Positions 55,575 through 64,000 are shown, counted from the first letter of the stretch. The stretch is 64,000 nt of DNA from Acidimicrobiia bacterium (GCA_020637365.1 JACJWE010000003.1:186001-250000); one strand, 5' to 3'. Translations and numbers: made by a program. Notes: generated from the sequence alone by a model not told the origin.

Positions 55575-57815
55575 GTGCCTTCCTTTTCAGATCTCGGCGT
55601 ACCCGCCGATCTCGTCGCGTCCCTGAGTGCGCGCGGCATTCACACCCCGTTTGACGTGCAAGCGAGCACGATCGTCGACACCCTTAACGGCGCGGATGTC
55701 GCCGTTCGTGCCCCGACGGGGTCCGGCAAGACCCTCGCTTTTGGCATACCGGTCGTCGCTCGATCGGTCCCCGCCAAGCCGAAAAGCCCAACCGTTCTCA
55801 TCCTCTCCCCCACGCGCGAACTTTCCCAGCAGATCGTCCAAGAGCTGAGCCCACTCGCACAGGCCTGGGGACGGACGATCCACGCGTTTTATGGCGGCGC
55901 CAGCATGCAGACCCAACGCCAGGCATTGAGGCGGGGCGTCGACATCGCTGTTGCCTGCCCCGGTCGTCTGGCCGACCTGGAACGCCAACACGCCATTCGC
56001 CTCGATCGAGTCCAGATCGTCGTCATCGACGAAGCCGACCGCATGGCCGATATGGGCTTCTTGCCCGAGGTTCGGGCATTGCTCGACCTGACCAACGCCG
56101 ATCGCCAAACGCTGTTGTTCTCCGCCACGCTCGACGGCGACATAGCGGTCTTGCAACGCGACTACCAGCGCGACCCGATCCGCCACGAAGTCGGGCCGGC
56201 CGAACCAGATATGACTTCGATGCAGCATCTGGCATGGCGCGTCGACAAGTCGGCCAAGACCGAACTGGTCGGTTCGTTGAGCGAACGATTCGCCACCACC
56301 GTCGTGTTCTGCCGCGCACGGCACATCGTCGACAAGGTCACACAGCGCTTGGAACGGCAGGGGGTACCGGCGGTAGCGCTGCACGGCGGACGGTCACAAT
56401 CCCAACGTGACCGTGCGTTGTCTTCATTCAAGAAGGGGCGCAGCGCGGTGCTGGTCGCCACCGATGTCGCCGCTCGGGGGATCCACGTCGACGGGGTTGA
56501 TTGCGTGGTGCACCACGACCTACCCGAAGACCACAAGGCATACATCCATCGTTCAGGACGCACCGCGCGCGCCGGGGCGAGCGGCACCGTGATCACGTTG
56601 ATCGAACCGAACCAGACCAAAAAGGCGCGACGCCTACTTCGGAGCGCGGATATCACCTTCGATATCACCGACGCCGCAGTGGATTCGGTGGGCTCCGATG
56701 ACGTCGTCAGAACGGTTGTCGATGACGCGCCCACCACCGATCGCGGCGGCCGCCAGGGCAGAGACCACGGCAAGGGTGGTCGTCAGGGAGCGAAGCGACA
56801 CGGCCGAGATCAGGATGGTCGAGACCGTGACGGCAGGGGCCGCGACGGCAGAAATCACCAGCCCCGAGGGCGAGGCAACGTGCGGGGCACCCGTGACCAC
56901 CGGAGTCGCGACGGCCGTGAAGGATGGCGAGACGAACGTTCCGACCGGCGAGACGGCCGGCCGAACTGGAATGACGAGCGTTCTAGCCGCCGAGACGACC
57001 GGCCTAGTCGGAACGATGGGCGGTCGGGCCAAGGAGACCGTTCGAACTGGGACGCCGAACAAGAATCCCACAGAGACCACCGGTCCGACTCGCGTCGCGA
57101 TCGACAAGACCACCGCAACGCTCGGCCGGACTACCGAGGAAACCGGGGGGAACGCTCCGGACGCTGGGAGCGCGACGAACGAAACGGGCAGGGGCATCGC
57201 GGCCAACGTGATGGTCGCGGTTCGTTCGCCCAATCCAGCGACGACGGACGCGACGAAGGCGGTCGCTCCGAGCGCGCGTGGGACCGCCCCCGACGCAGTG
57301 ATCGAGGGCGCCCCACCGGAAGCGCCCAACGTCCTGACGGCGACCGCAGAGGCGACAAACGGACCGGAACGGCTCGGGACTCCTTCGAGGATTCCCGACC
57401 GAATGCCCGGAGCCAGGACCGTCCAGGATCGCGCGGTCCCGGCGGCCAACGCCGCAATGCTGGCCGAAACAACTGGCCGAAATCGGATATGAACGGTCAA
57501 GGCGCTCCTCGCGGTAGACGCAGTGACGCCCGATCCGGCACCGACCGCTTTCAACGCGACCGTTTTGATGGCCAGGACTTCGACCGCGACGACTCCGATC
57601 GAGACCGGAGCGATGGCGGCACGTCCTCGAGCAGGAGCCGGAACTCGACCACAAACAGCAGCGGCGGCGGTAATCGAGCCGGAGGGGCAAACCGGCCGAG
57701 CGGCCCGAAGAAGCCCAAGCGAGCGAACCGCAACAAGAAGGGCTCAGCGCGAGCCAAAGCCAATGCTGGCGCACCGCGCCCCAAGAAGAAGGCAAATAAG
57801 AAGCCTCGTTCCTAA
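55575..57815 (+). CDS. DEAD-box RNA helicase with very long Arg/Gly/Asp-rich C-terminal tail
   Basis: An ATP-dependent RNA helicase of 746 residues from GTG 55575 (GGAG 5 bases upstream). The helicase core (1-370) has all motifs: FDVQAST, APTGSGKT (about 47), PTRELSQQ, CPGR, IDEADRM (about 152), FSATLDG, VATDVAARGIH and HRSGRTARAG. Residues about 415 to 746 are a low-complexity tail of Arg-Asp, Arg-Gly and Asn-Arg repeats that turns Lys/Pro-rich at the end (PKKPKRANRNKKGSA). The tail is far longer than in most family members and probably binds RNA and supports condensates, in cold adaptation or ribosome assembly. The tail frame stays open over 1 kb, so it is translated. Confidence 0.93.
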   Translation: MPSFSDLGVPADLVASLSARGIHTPFDVQASTIVDTLNGADVAVRAPTGSGKTLAFGIPVVARSVPAKPKSPTVLILSPTRELSQQIVQELSPLAQAWGRTIHAFYGGASMQTQRQALRRGVDIAVACPGRLADLERQHAIRLDRVQIVVIDEADRMADMGFLPEVRALLDLTNADRQTLLFSATLDGDIAVLQRDYQRDPIRHEVGPAEPDMTSMQHLAWRVDKSAKTELVGSLSERFATTVVFCRARHIVDKVTQRLERQGVPAVALHGGRSQSQRDRALSSFKKGRSAVLVATDVAARGIHVDGVDCVVHHDLPEDHKAYIHRSGRTARAGASGTVITLIEPNQTKKARRLLRSADITFDITDAAVDSVGSDDVVRTVVDDAPTTDRGGRQGRDHGKGGRQGAKRHGRDQDGRDRDGRGRDGRNHQPRGRGNVRGTRDHRSRDGREGWRDERSDRRDGRPNWNDERSSRRDDRPSRNDGRSGQGDRSNWDAEQESHRDHRSDSRRDRQDHRNARPDYRGNRGERSGRWERDERNGQGHRGQRDGRGSFAQSSDDGRDEGGRSERAWDRPRRSDRGRPTGSAQRPDGDRRGDKRTGTARDSFEDSRPNARSQDRPGSRGPGGQRRNAGRNNWPKSDMNGQGAPRGRRSDARSGTDRFQRDRFDGQDFDRDDSDRDRSDGGTSSSRSRNSTTNSSGGGNRAGGANRPSGPKKPKRANRNKKGSARAKANAGAPRPKKKANKKPRS

Positions 57816-57895
57816 ACGGTCAGCGGGTGGGTGGGTCACACCCGGGCTGGAAGCCCACGCACCAGTTCACAGCGGATCGGGACGCACCTGATCGA

Positions 57896-57985
57896 TGCGT
57901 GGTTGCGTATTTCCCCCTCATGCAGCTTGCACTGCGGGTCACTCGGGCCACGGGCGGGCTATCCGCCAGCCCACCGAGGGCACCG
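57896..57985 (+). repeat. Dispersed intergenic element, copy C
   Basis: About 90 bp similar to copies A and B: GGTTGCGTATTTCCCCCTCA, then TGCAGCTTGCACTGCGGGTC, ACTCGGGCCACGG and GGGCTATCCGCCAGCCC (a potential hairpin). It lies between the helicase gene (plus) and arsI (minus), which are convergent. Confidence 0.7.
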
Positions 57986-57986
57986 G

Positions 57987-58452
57987 TCAAACGGATGAGA
58001 CGGTTGCGTTTTTCGGAACGATCGAGACGCTCTCCAAACCCGGTGTGCAGCAGCCATCTGTGGGGGCTTGTGACTGCATAGACGCCTGGTCGACATCTGC
58101 GTTCTTGACATACCACTCCCAACGGTTGCCGTCTGGAGCTTCGAGCCACGTCTCGGTCTTTTCCGCGTAGCAACATGTGGTGTCCGCAACACCGGTTGTC
58201 GCCAACCCTGCTGAGGTGAGCCGCGCCTGCGCCTCGGTGACCTCGGGACGCGGCGTCGGCTTCGACGCCGAGATGATTGATCGAACCGTCGGCGCCGGCA
58301 CCTTCGAATAGCACCAGTTTGAGCGGTGGATCCTCGATAGCAAAGTTGGCGTACCCAGGCTGTCGTTTGGCAGCGGCGACCCCGAACATCTTGGAATAGA
58401 ACGAAACTGCCGATTCGAGGTCATCGACGTTCAAGGCAAGCTGCAAACGCAT
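57987..58452 (-). CDS. arsI: ArsI/CadI-type VOC protein (one-base frameshift near 58245)
   Basis: Related to ArsI, which splits the C-As bond of trivalent methylarsenicals, and to mycobacterial CadI. ATG 58452 follows GGAAGGA and gives MRLQLALNVDDLES through NHLGVEADAAS; removing one C at the run 58245-58247 continues with EVTEAQARL and TTCCYA. Repaired length is 154. Cys93-Cys94 form the vicinal arsenic- or cadmium-binding pair; His60 and Glu112 fit the metal site, while the first ligand His of ArsI is Gln, as in CadI. A further CC lies near the C-terminus (DGCCTP). Divergent from arsR, it shares the operator region. Confidence 0.88.
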
Positions 58453-58508
58453 ACGAGATTCCTTCCGGTTGCGTCGAGACCGACGACTTCAAATAGATCA
58501 GCGTCGAA

Positions 58509-58574
58509 TCGATATCGATCGATGTGATAGGAAGAGAATAGATCCTCATATCGAACTTCGTCAATACGTTGATA
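58509..58574. promoter_or_regulatory. Candidate ArsR operator region between arsI and arsR
   Basis: Within the 140-bp divergent gap are the palindrome TCGATATCGA (58509-58518) and the inverted pair TCAA-TACG-TTGA (58561-58572), the latter part of a wider TATCGAA ... TTGATA arrangement (58549-58574). ArsR/SmtB repressors bind such AT-rich dyads. The second site lies just before the arsR ribosome site, fitting autorepression. Confidence 0.5.
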
Positions 58575-58592
58575 CAAGGAAAGGGTTCCCGG

Positions 58593-58970
58593 ATGACGTC
58601 AGACCAGGAGTGCTGTGCGCAGATCTACGACGGCGTCCTCTCACAGCAAGAGGCAGACAACCTCGCTGACCTGCTCAAAGCCCTCGCGGACCCCATCAGG
58701 CTGCGCCTTGTATCGATCATCGCCGCGGCCACAACGGGCGAAGTATGTGCTTGCGACCTCCCCGACCTACTCAACCGGAGCCAGCCGACGATCAGCCACC
58801 ATCTCACCCAGCTCACCGCAGCCGGCGTCATCACACGCGAACAGCGTGGCAAATGGGCCTGGTTCAGCCTTCAGCCCGATCGTCTCACCGAACTCGGCCA
58901 CGTTCTCATCCCGCGACCCCAACACGCGGCTGTCTCGGCGCCCGGACCCGACCCAGAGGCTCGAGCATGA
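58593..58970 (+). CDS. arsR: ArsR-family arsenic-responsive repressor
   Basis: A 125-residue winged-helix regulator that leaves DNA when As(III) binds. The HTH region is LLNRSQPTISHHLTQLTAAGVI (about 59-80). Cys52 and Cys54 in EVCACDLP match the As(III) site of E. coli-type ArsR (C-V-C-D), and an extra Cys7-Cys8 pair at the N-terminus (DQECCAQ) could add a ligand. ATG 58593 has AAGGAAAGG upstream. Its stop overlaps the arsC start (ATGA), and it probably controls both arsRC-aqpS and divergent arsI. Confidence 0.95.
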   Translation: MTSDQECCAQIYDGVLSQQEADNLADLLKALADPIRLRLVSIIAAATTGEVCACDLPDLLNRSQPTISHHLTQLTAAGVITREQRGKWAWFSLQPDRLTELGHVLIPRPQHAAVSAPGPDPEARA

Positions 58971-59386
58971 GCCCGGAGCGAAACAAGCCGACGGTGCTGT
59001 TTTTGTGCGTCCACAACGCTGGCCGCTCACAGATGGCGGCCGGCTGGCTGCGCCATCTTGCGGGCGATCGGGTTCAGGTGTTTTCCGCAGGCTCAAGCCC
59101 TGGGGTCACCGTGAACCCTCAGGCGGTCACCGCCATGGCAGAGGTCGACATCGACATCGCTTCGGTAACGCCACGAGTTTGGACCTCCGACGACGTCGAG
59201 ATGGCCGATGTCATCGTCTCGATGGGATGCGGCGACGCGTGTCCGGTTCTCCCCGGCAAGCGTTATGAGGACTGGGCGCTTGACGATCCCGCCGGTCAAC
59301 CAATCGAGTTCGTTCGGCGGGTGCGCGACGACATCGGCAGACGCGTGATCGAGCTCATGCGCGGCTTTGGAATCGAGGCCATGTGA
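58967..59386 (+). CDS. arsC: Arsenate reductase, low-molecular-weight phosphatase type
   Basis: Reduces As(V) to As(III). The 139-residue protein has the P-loop CVHNAGRSQ (Cys14, Arg20), MGCGDACPVLPGKRYEDWALDDPAG with two more Cys (about 86 and 90), and the Asp of the DDPAG segment. In actinobacteria such enzymes often use mycothiol and mycoredoxin; thioredoxin-type electron transfer is an alternative. It overlaps arsR (4 bases) and aqpS (4 bases), giving a coupled three-gene operon. ATG 58967 is fixed by the overlap; a longer in-frame start does not resemble the family. Confidence 0.95.
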   Translation: MSPERNKPTVLFLCVHNAGRSQMAAGWLRHLAGDRVQVFSAGSSPGVTVNPQAVTAMAEVDIDIASVTPRVWTSDDVEMADVIVSMGCGDACPVLPGKRYEDWALDDPAGQPIEFVRRVRDDIGRRVIELMRGFGIEAM

Positions 59387-60108
59387 CGTCGGACGGCGAG
59401 ACGACCGGAGCGTCGCGGGCGCAGTTGACCGCCGAGTTTGTTGGCACAGCAACACTGGTCACAGCGGTGGTCGGATCGGGCATCATGGCCCAGAATCTGA
59501 GCGTCGACGAGGGTTTGATCCTGCTGCAGAACGCCTTTGCAACAGCGGCGGCATTAGTCGCCCTGATCTTGGCTTTTGGCCCTGCGTCGGGCGCCCACTT
59601 CAACCCGGTGGTCACGCTGGCCGCGGCGCGGTTCGGGGCGCTTTCAAACCGCGCGGCGTTGGCTTACGTCGCCGCCCAAACCGCTGGCGCCATACTCGGC
59701 GTCATCGTCGCCAACGCCATGTTTGGTTTACCGGTCATCGAGCTCTCGTCCAACGATCGCGGCGCTGCTGAGCTGGTGTTCTCTGAGACCGTTGCAACGT
59801 TTGGCCTGGTACTGGTCATCTTTGCCGTCGTTCGTTCGGGGCGCGCTCACTCCGCTGCGTTTGCCGTGGGGGGATACATCGCTGGTGCCTACTACTTCAC
59901 GTCGTCGACCAGCTTCGCCAACCCTGCGGTCACGGCGGCACGGACCTTAAGCGACACCTTCACCGGCATTGCGCCCGCGTCGGCCCCCGCCTTCATCGCT
60001 GCTCAGATCGTCGGCGCACTCGCGGCCGTCGTCGTCGCGCGGACCGTGTATCCACACGACCCCATCGACAACGCACTCGATGATGTGAGCCGTGAGGTGT
60101 TGAAGTAA
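59383..60108 (+). CDS. aqpS: Aquaglyceroporin-like channel (AqpS-type) of the arsenic operon
   Basis: A membrane channel of 241 residues with six transmembrane segments and the two MIP half-helix motifs HFNPVVTL (NPV, about residue 68) and FANPAVTAAR (NPA, about 185). In Sinorhizobium meliloti an AqpS beside arsR/arsC lets As(III), formed by ArsC, leave the cell; the same is inferred here. The GTG start at 59383 overlaps the arsC stop (GTGA). No ArsB or Acr3 pump follows, so this channel appears to be the exit route. It is convergent with the large surface protein gene. Confidence 0.93.
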   Translation: MTSDGETTGASRAQLTAEFVGTATLVTAVVGSGIMAQNLSVDEGLILLQNAFATAAALVALILAFGPASGAHFNPVVTLAAARFGALSNRAALAYVAAQTAGAILGVIVANAMFGLPVIELSSNDRGAAELVFSETVATFGLVLVIFAVVRSGRAHSAAFAVGGYIAGAYYFTSSTSFANPAVTAARTLSDTFTGIAPASAPAFIAAQIVGALAAVVVARTVYPHDPIDNALDDVSREVLK

Positions 60109-60199
60109 CGCAGCGACAACCCCGTCTCGGTCGACGGGAATGGCGGCGCTGTTGGTCGCCGGTCAACCGCTCGCCACCGACGAGCAGCCCCATGACACC

Positions 60200-63100
60200 T
60201 CAGTTTCTGCGCTTCTTGACCGAGGCGGTTATGGCGAACGCACCGAGTAAGAGCATGCAGCCAGCGGTCAACAGCAGCGGCGCAGAGGTCGTTCCGGTGA
60301 AGGCCACTTGACGGGTCGTGGTTCCCGAGCGGACTTGCGCAGCGGTCGTCTGCGGCGTCGGCGAGGCTACCGGCTCAGCAATGGTCGGTACCGCAGCGCC
60401 AGGCTGTGCGTTCGCCGAGACGGTTGGCGCTCGATATAGCGAACCAGGCCCGCCGCTCATCCCGGTCGGCGTTGTCGTCGGCACACCTCCACCGTTCCCG
60501 CCTGTCGTCGCTGTTGTTGACGAGGCGGTCGTCGAAGTCGTTGAGGTGGTCGCCGAGGCGTCCTCAGCGATTACCAAGGTGTAGGTCTGGTCGTCGTAGC
60601 CGTATTCGTTTTCTGCTCGGACCGTGAAGGTATACGTACCCGGTCGAGTGGCGGTCCCCGAAAGCACGCCGGTGGCCGGGTTCAGCGTCAACCCGTCGGG
60701 CAGCACGCCAGAAACCACCGAGTAGGTCATCGGGTCTGTGCCACCGGCCTGGATCGTGAACGAGTACGGCTCGCCACCGACGCCAGCGGGGGGACTCCCC
60801 GAGATGATCGCCGGCTCATCACCAATCACGATGGTGTATGCCGCAGTGTCGGTGCCCGATGCGTTCGCAGCCTGAACCGTAAAACTGAACGCACCGTCGG
60901 TGGTCGGCGTCCCCGAGATCACGCCGGTGGTCGCGTTCAGGGTCAACCCGGGCGGCAGCGAACCCGCAACGATCGAATAGGTAATCGGCCCGGCCCCGTC
61001 GGCGGTGACCTGGTGGGAGTAGCTGGCGCCCACATCGCCATCCAACGGCAAACCAGATGTGATAACCGGCAGATCGTCGATGGTGACCGAATACTCAGCG
61101 ACATCGGTCCCGTATTCGTTCGCGGCCTGCACCGAGAATGTAAACGTTCCGACTTCGGTCGGTGTACCAGAAATCTTGCCGGTCGCCGGGTCGAGGCTCA
61201 GGCCGTCGGGAAGCGCGCCATCGACGATCGAATAGGTGATGGTCGGAGCGCCAGTGGCGGTGACGAGGTGTTCATAGGTCTCCCCCACCGAGCCGTCCCC
61301 CGGCGCATCGGACGTAATGACCGGCGGTGCAGTCACCACGTACACGAAATCCAGCACCTTGCTGGTTCCGTCCGGGTAGGTGATCTCGACCGAGAACGGG
61401 AAGACACCCGCGTCGGCCGGAATACCCGAAATGTGGCCAGAGACCGGGTCGAGGGTCAGTCCTTCCGGCAGGGCGCCATCCACAACGGCAAACGATGTCG
61501 CGGGCAGGCCTGGGTCGATCGTCTGCACGAAATTGGCGTCGGTGCCTGTTGCAAGCACGCACCAGAACGTGGGGATCGGTTCGCCCGTCACCGTGTTGCC
61601 AGGCGGCATCACGATCTGATCATCAGCCAGCACCACCTGATCGAGCACCGTCCAGTAGATCCCACATGACTGCGCATCGGGAACGGTGACGGCGGTGTCC
61701 TCGGCAAGCCCAAAGTCCAAGGTCCCAGTCGTCGGGGTGACCGTCCCAGGAGCATTGAGCCACGTCGACGCAAGACCGTCGAATATCGCAGGCAGGTCAA
61801 GCTCGGTGCCCGTATTGAGGAGGCGGAGCGTCGCAGTGCCGTCACCGGTCAAGTCGTTGTTCAACGCGAACGTTCGAGTGGTCAGGAGCCACGTCGATAC
61901 ATCGACCATCGGGTCTGAGCCCGTATTGACCACGGGCGAACACCATCTCGATCCCGACTCAGGGCCGTCTTGGCAGCCCCACCAATTTTTGGTGGCGTCG
62001 ACCGGGTAGTTGCTTTCGTTCAACAACCCAATGGAGTTAGCGATCAGCCGATTCTGCTGAGCGACCACGCCCGACGGGCTGCCGAGGCCAGTGTCGGTCC
62101 GTAGGTATATCCCGTTCTCCATGCCCGTCACGCTGTTGTCGAGGACCGTCACAGAGGTCGTTGGCCCGGTGACACGGATACCATTCGTTTCGGTCGACGT
62201 GCCATCGCCCTCAACGGTGTTTCGTTGGATAATGACCGTTCCAAACGTCGCATCTGCGAGGTCGGCCCCGGGAGACGTCATCCCGGTCGAGCTGCAGGCA
62301 TTCCCCCCGACATTGATGCCCGTGTCCCCTTTGATCACACCCGAAAAAATGTTGTCTTCCACCAGGATGTTGGTATATCCGTTGACGTTGAGCTCGGTGC
62401 TGTTATACGAGCAGATACCCCACCACACGCCACTTCCTTCAAATGAGTTGTTGCGTACGACGCGGGGATGGTTATTGGGCATCACCGTCTTGGCGTGATA
62501 GTTGAATTCGATGAAATCCGACCGTGAATGGTTGGGGTCTAACGCCCGGTCAAACGTGGAGTTGGTAAGCGTGACGGGCGCGCCCCAGTCCTCCAACAGG
62601 ACACCGTTTCTCGTGTGATTCGTTATGTGAATATCGTCCATCACCAACTCCGGCGGTGTCTTTTGGACGCCGGCCGTCGGGTTGGCGATCGATCCCCAAA
62701 TACCGAAGGTGCGCGTGTCGTCTCCGCCGGGATCACCTCCGTCGATAGAGACGCTGCTGATCACGATGCGGGGCACCGGCGTCGTCGCCGCATTCTCCTT
62801 CATCAGGATTCCAACCCCGATTGGGTCTGAAGGTGCTGTGCGCGGCAGCTCAACGATCGACAGGTTGGAAATCGTGATGTCGCCCGCAGTGACACCAGCG
62901 GGGACGGTGGCGGGCGGCTCAATTCGAAAGACCCAATAGGGATAACCGACCTGGTTGCCTCCGGTCACGATCACCCCGGCCTGCGACTCGCCGATGATCG
63001 TGAGTGGTTTATTGATCAGGATGCCGGTCTCGGCGTATGTGCCGTTGGCGACGGTAATCGTGTCGTTCGGAGCGGCCGCGGCGATTGCTGCCTGGATCGT

Positions 63101-63298
63101 TGCGTAGTCACATGCTGGCGGTCCTGCCGGACAAACGGTCAGCGTTGCGGCTCCAGCGCGTTGAACCAAGGCAAGTGACAACACGACAAGAAGTAGTGCG
63201 ACGGCCGCAGCTTTGACAGCCGAGCCCGTACGTTTCGCCGAACCTGTGTCGGTTGCGCCTGCTACGGCATTGTCGTAGCCGTCTGGACGAAACAGCAT
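60200..63298 (-). CDS. Large cell-surface protein: beta-helix domain, putative Ig repeats, VAFTG anchor
   Basis: A 1032-residue exported protein with an N-terminal hydrophobic signal (about 25-50, AAAVALLLVVLSLALVQRAG). Residues 55-480 look like a right-handed parallel beta helix of pectate-lyase type (DYATIQAAI, NGTYAETGILI, NLSIVELPR, NNSFEGSGVWWG). About 600-975 holds four to five He_PIG-like Ig repeats of about 85 residues (LPDGLSLDPATGKISGTP and variants). A Thr/Ser/Gly linker, a YRAP segment, VAFTG, a hydrophobic helix and KKRRN follow. It should be fixed to the wall or membrane by a sortase; adhesion or polysaccharide binding is likely. ATG 63298 follows GGGGAGGG. Confidence 0.9.
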   Translation of the reverse strand: MLFRPDGYDNAVAGATDTGSAKRTGSAVKAAAVALLLVVLSLALVQRAGAATLTVCPAGPPACDYATIQAAIAAAAPNDTITVANGTYAETGILINKPLTIIGESQAGVIVTGGNQVGYPYWVFRIEPPATVPAGVTAGDITISNLSIVELPRTAPSDPIGVGILMKENAATTPVPRIVISSVSIDGGDPGGDDTRTFGIWGSIANPTAGVQKTPPELVMDDIHITNHTRNGVLLEDWGAPVTLTNSTFDRALDPNHSRSDFIEFNYHAKTVMPNNHPRVVRNNSFEGSGVWWGICSYNSTELNVNGYTNILVEDNIFSGVIKGDTGINVGGNACSSTGMTSPGADLADATFGTVIIQRNTVEGDGTSTETNGIRVTGPTTSVTVLDNSVTGMENGIYLRTDTGLGSPSGVVAQQNRLIANSIGLLNESNYPVDATKNWWGCQDGPESGSRWCSPVVNTGSDPMVDVSTWLLTTRTFALNNDLTGDGTATLRLLNTGTELDLPAIFDGLASTWLNAPGTVTPTTGTLDFGLAEDTAVTVPDAQSCGIYWTVLDQVVLADDQIVMPPGNTVTGEPIPTFWCVLATGTDANFVQTIDPGLPATSFAVVDGALPEGLTLDPVSGHISGIPADAGVFPFSVEITYPDGTSKVLDFVYVVTAPPVITSDAPGDGSVGETYEHLVTATGAPTITYSIVDGALPDGLSLDPATGKISGTPTEVGTFTFSVQAANEYGTDVAEYSVTIDDLPVITSGLPLDGDVGASYSHQVTADGAGPITYSIVAGSLPPGLTLNATTGVISGTPTTDGAFSFTVQAANASGTDTAAYTIVIGDEPAIISGSPPAGVGGEPYSFTIQAGGTDPMTYSVVSGVLPDGLTLNPATGVLSGTATRPGTYTFTVRAENEYGYDDQTYTLVIAEDASATTSTTSTTASSTTATTGGNGGGVPTTTPTGMSGGPGSLYRAPTVSANAQPGAAVPTIAEPVASPTPQTTAAQVRSGTTTRQVAFTGTTSAPLLLTAGCMLLLGAFAITASVKKRRN

Positions 63299-63659
63299 GT
63301 CGGAGCCCTCCCCATTTTTTGGCGTGGCACCTCAATAACCGGGACAAGTCCGGCCAGGTATCGACCAAGAACGCCGACACCAGGTTGGGGACATGTCCGC
63401 CATCCGCCCCGTCTATGGGCACCGAAGGGCGACTCACGCTGCTTCGCCGATGGTAGGTCGCTCGACAGAGCAGGACAAGACGAACCGGTGATCGGCAGCG
63501 TTTGCAACGAGCGAACCCACACCGGTGGGTACGGCGGGTGGACGAACTTGTTTGAATTTCGCTAGCCCCAAACGCGCAATCGAACGCCACCGCGCAACGG
63601 GGACGCACCTGCGACGGTGCGTCCCCGTTAGTCATCGGTGATGTGTACTTGTGTCGAGG
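63299..63659. other. Gap of 361 bp between two surface protein genes
   Basis: Between two minus-strand genes. It holds the terminator of the right-hand gene (63596-63629) and the promoter and leader of the large surface protein gene. I see no gene. Frames crossing it have no coding character. Confidence 0.5.
63596..63629 (-). terminator. Terminator hairpin after the right-hand surface protein gene
   Basis: AACGGGGACGCACC (63596-63609) pairs with GGTGCGTCCCCGTT (63616-63629), a perfect 14-bp stem with a 6-base loop, 30 bases beyond the stop of the gene ending at 63660. No long U-tract follows on the minus strand. Confidence 0.75.
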
Positions 63660-64000
63660 CTAGTGCTGGCGACGACGACGGCTTGCCGCTGCAACGGAGA
63701 ATGCTCCAACGAGCAACATCAATCCAGAGGCGAGCACGAGGCGAGCAGAACCGGATCCGGTGAAGGCCACCGAACGATTGCTCGACGCGCCGCGGACCAC
63801 CGCCGAGGAGGAATCGGTCGACCGCTGGGTGGACGCGGGCGGCGGAGGACCAGCAGACACGATCACGCCGTTCGATGCCGCGTTGACGACCGCATCGGGG
63901 GCACGGTATCCGGGACGGGCCGCACCCGAACCGCCCGAAGGTGTCGCCGGCGTCGCTGTGCTGCCTGTCCCATTCGAGACCGATGTGGATGTGGTCGAGC
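63660..64000 (-). CDS. Surface protein with VAFTG anchor, C-terminal end only (cut by window edge)
   Basis: The visible about 112 codons are a Ser/Thr/Ala/Pro-rich linker, a YRAPDAVVNA segment, then SVAFTGSGS, a hydrophobic helix (LVLASGLMLLVGAFSVAAA) and the tail SRRRRQH. The tail closely matches that of the neighbouring large surface protein (YRAP, VAFTG, MLLxGAF, basic end), so the two genes are paralogous at least at the C-terminus. The functional domain lies to the right of the window. Confidence 0.85.
   Translation of the reverse strand, partial: STTSTSVSNGTGSTATPATPSGGSGAARPGYRAPDAVVNAASNGVIVSAGPPPPASTQRSTDSSSAVVRGASSNRSVAFTGSGSARLVLASGLMLLVGAFSVAAASRRRRQH

Noticed and set aside
56634..57795. 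Several long frames on both strands in the helicase tail region
   Set aside because: They arise from the Arg/Asp codon bias of the tail; the helicase frame is the only one joined to a recognised domain. Overprinting cannot be excluded but has no positive support.

Overview
The window is high-GC bacterial DNA that reads like an actinobacterium, most likely of the class Acidimicrobiia or a close relative. The main grounds are strong G/C preference at third codon positions, many GTG (and one TTG) starts, and a cysteine desulfurase - mnmA - MetE-like - ligA order resembling the mycobacterial Rv3025c-Rv3014c neighbourhood. Three exported proteins also end in (L/V)AFTG + transmembrane helix + basic tail, which resembles actinobacterial class E sortase sorting signals. 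The assignment is an inference from gene content. No rRNA, tRNA, CRISPR array, insertion sequence or phage gene was recognised.

Left part (1-20.3 kb): partial ligA and a MetE/UROD-like protein; a FabH/OleA-like ketosynthase paired with a paralogue that has lost its catalytic Cys, near an alpha/beta hydrolase and an SDR; mnmA, a cysteine desulfurase and a PaaK-like protein; methylmalonyl-CoA mutase with its G-protein chaperone MeaB; a sirtuin; a rhodanese-ThiF (MoeZ-type) sulfur-transfer enzyme; a 57-residue membrane protein; and leucyl aminopeptidase.

Middle (20.9-44.6 kb): a two-module glycosyltransferase, a lipoprotein, cobalamin-dependent methionine synthase MetH, a DinB/mycothiol-type protein, a glyoxalase-fold protein and a SulP transporter. 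These are followed by Lon protease, a formylglycine-generating enzyme with its likely client sulfatase and a second SulP transporter (a plausible sulfate-ester scavenging set), and a heterodimeric ABC exporter. MetH and methylmalonyl-CoA mutase both need cobalamin.

Right part (44.7-64 kb): an operon of a DASS/SLC13 carrier followed by modA-modB-modC; a DODA-type dioxygenase, a FrnE-like DsbA protein, a DHFR-family reductase and a PhnB-like VOC protein; a Tat-exported PhoX phosphatase with an LAFTG anchor; a DEAD-box helicase with a very long Arg/Gly/Asp tail; an arsenic locus (arsI divergent from arsR-arsC-aqpS); and two surface proteins with VAFTG anchors, the last one cut by the window edge.

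Two features run through the whole window. First, five conserved genes (mutase, pepA, the DASS carrier, the PhnB-like gene, arsI) are broken by seven one-base indels in short homopolymers while the protein remains recognisable on both sides. This looks more like residual consensus error than gene decay. Second, a non-coding element of about 90 bp occurs three times in the same orientation, each time in the gap between two convergent genes.
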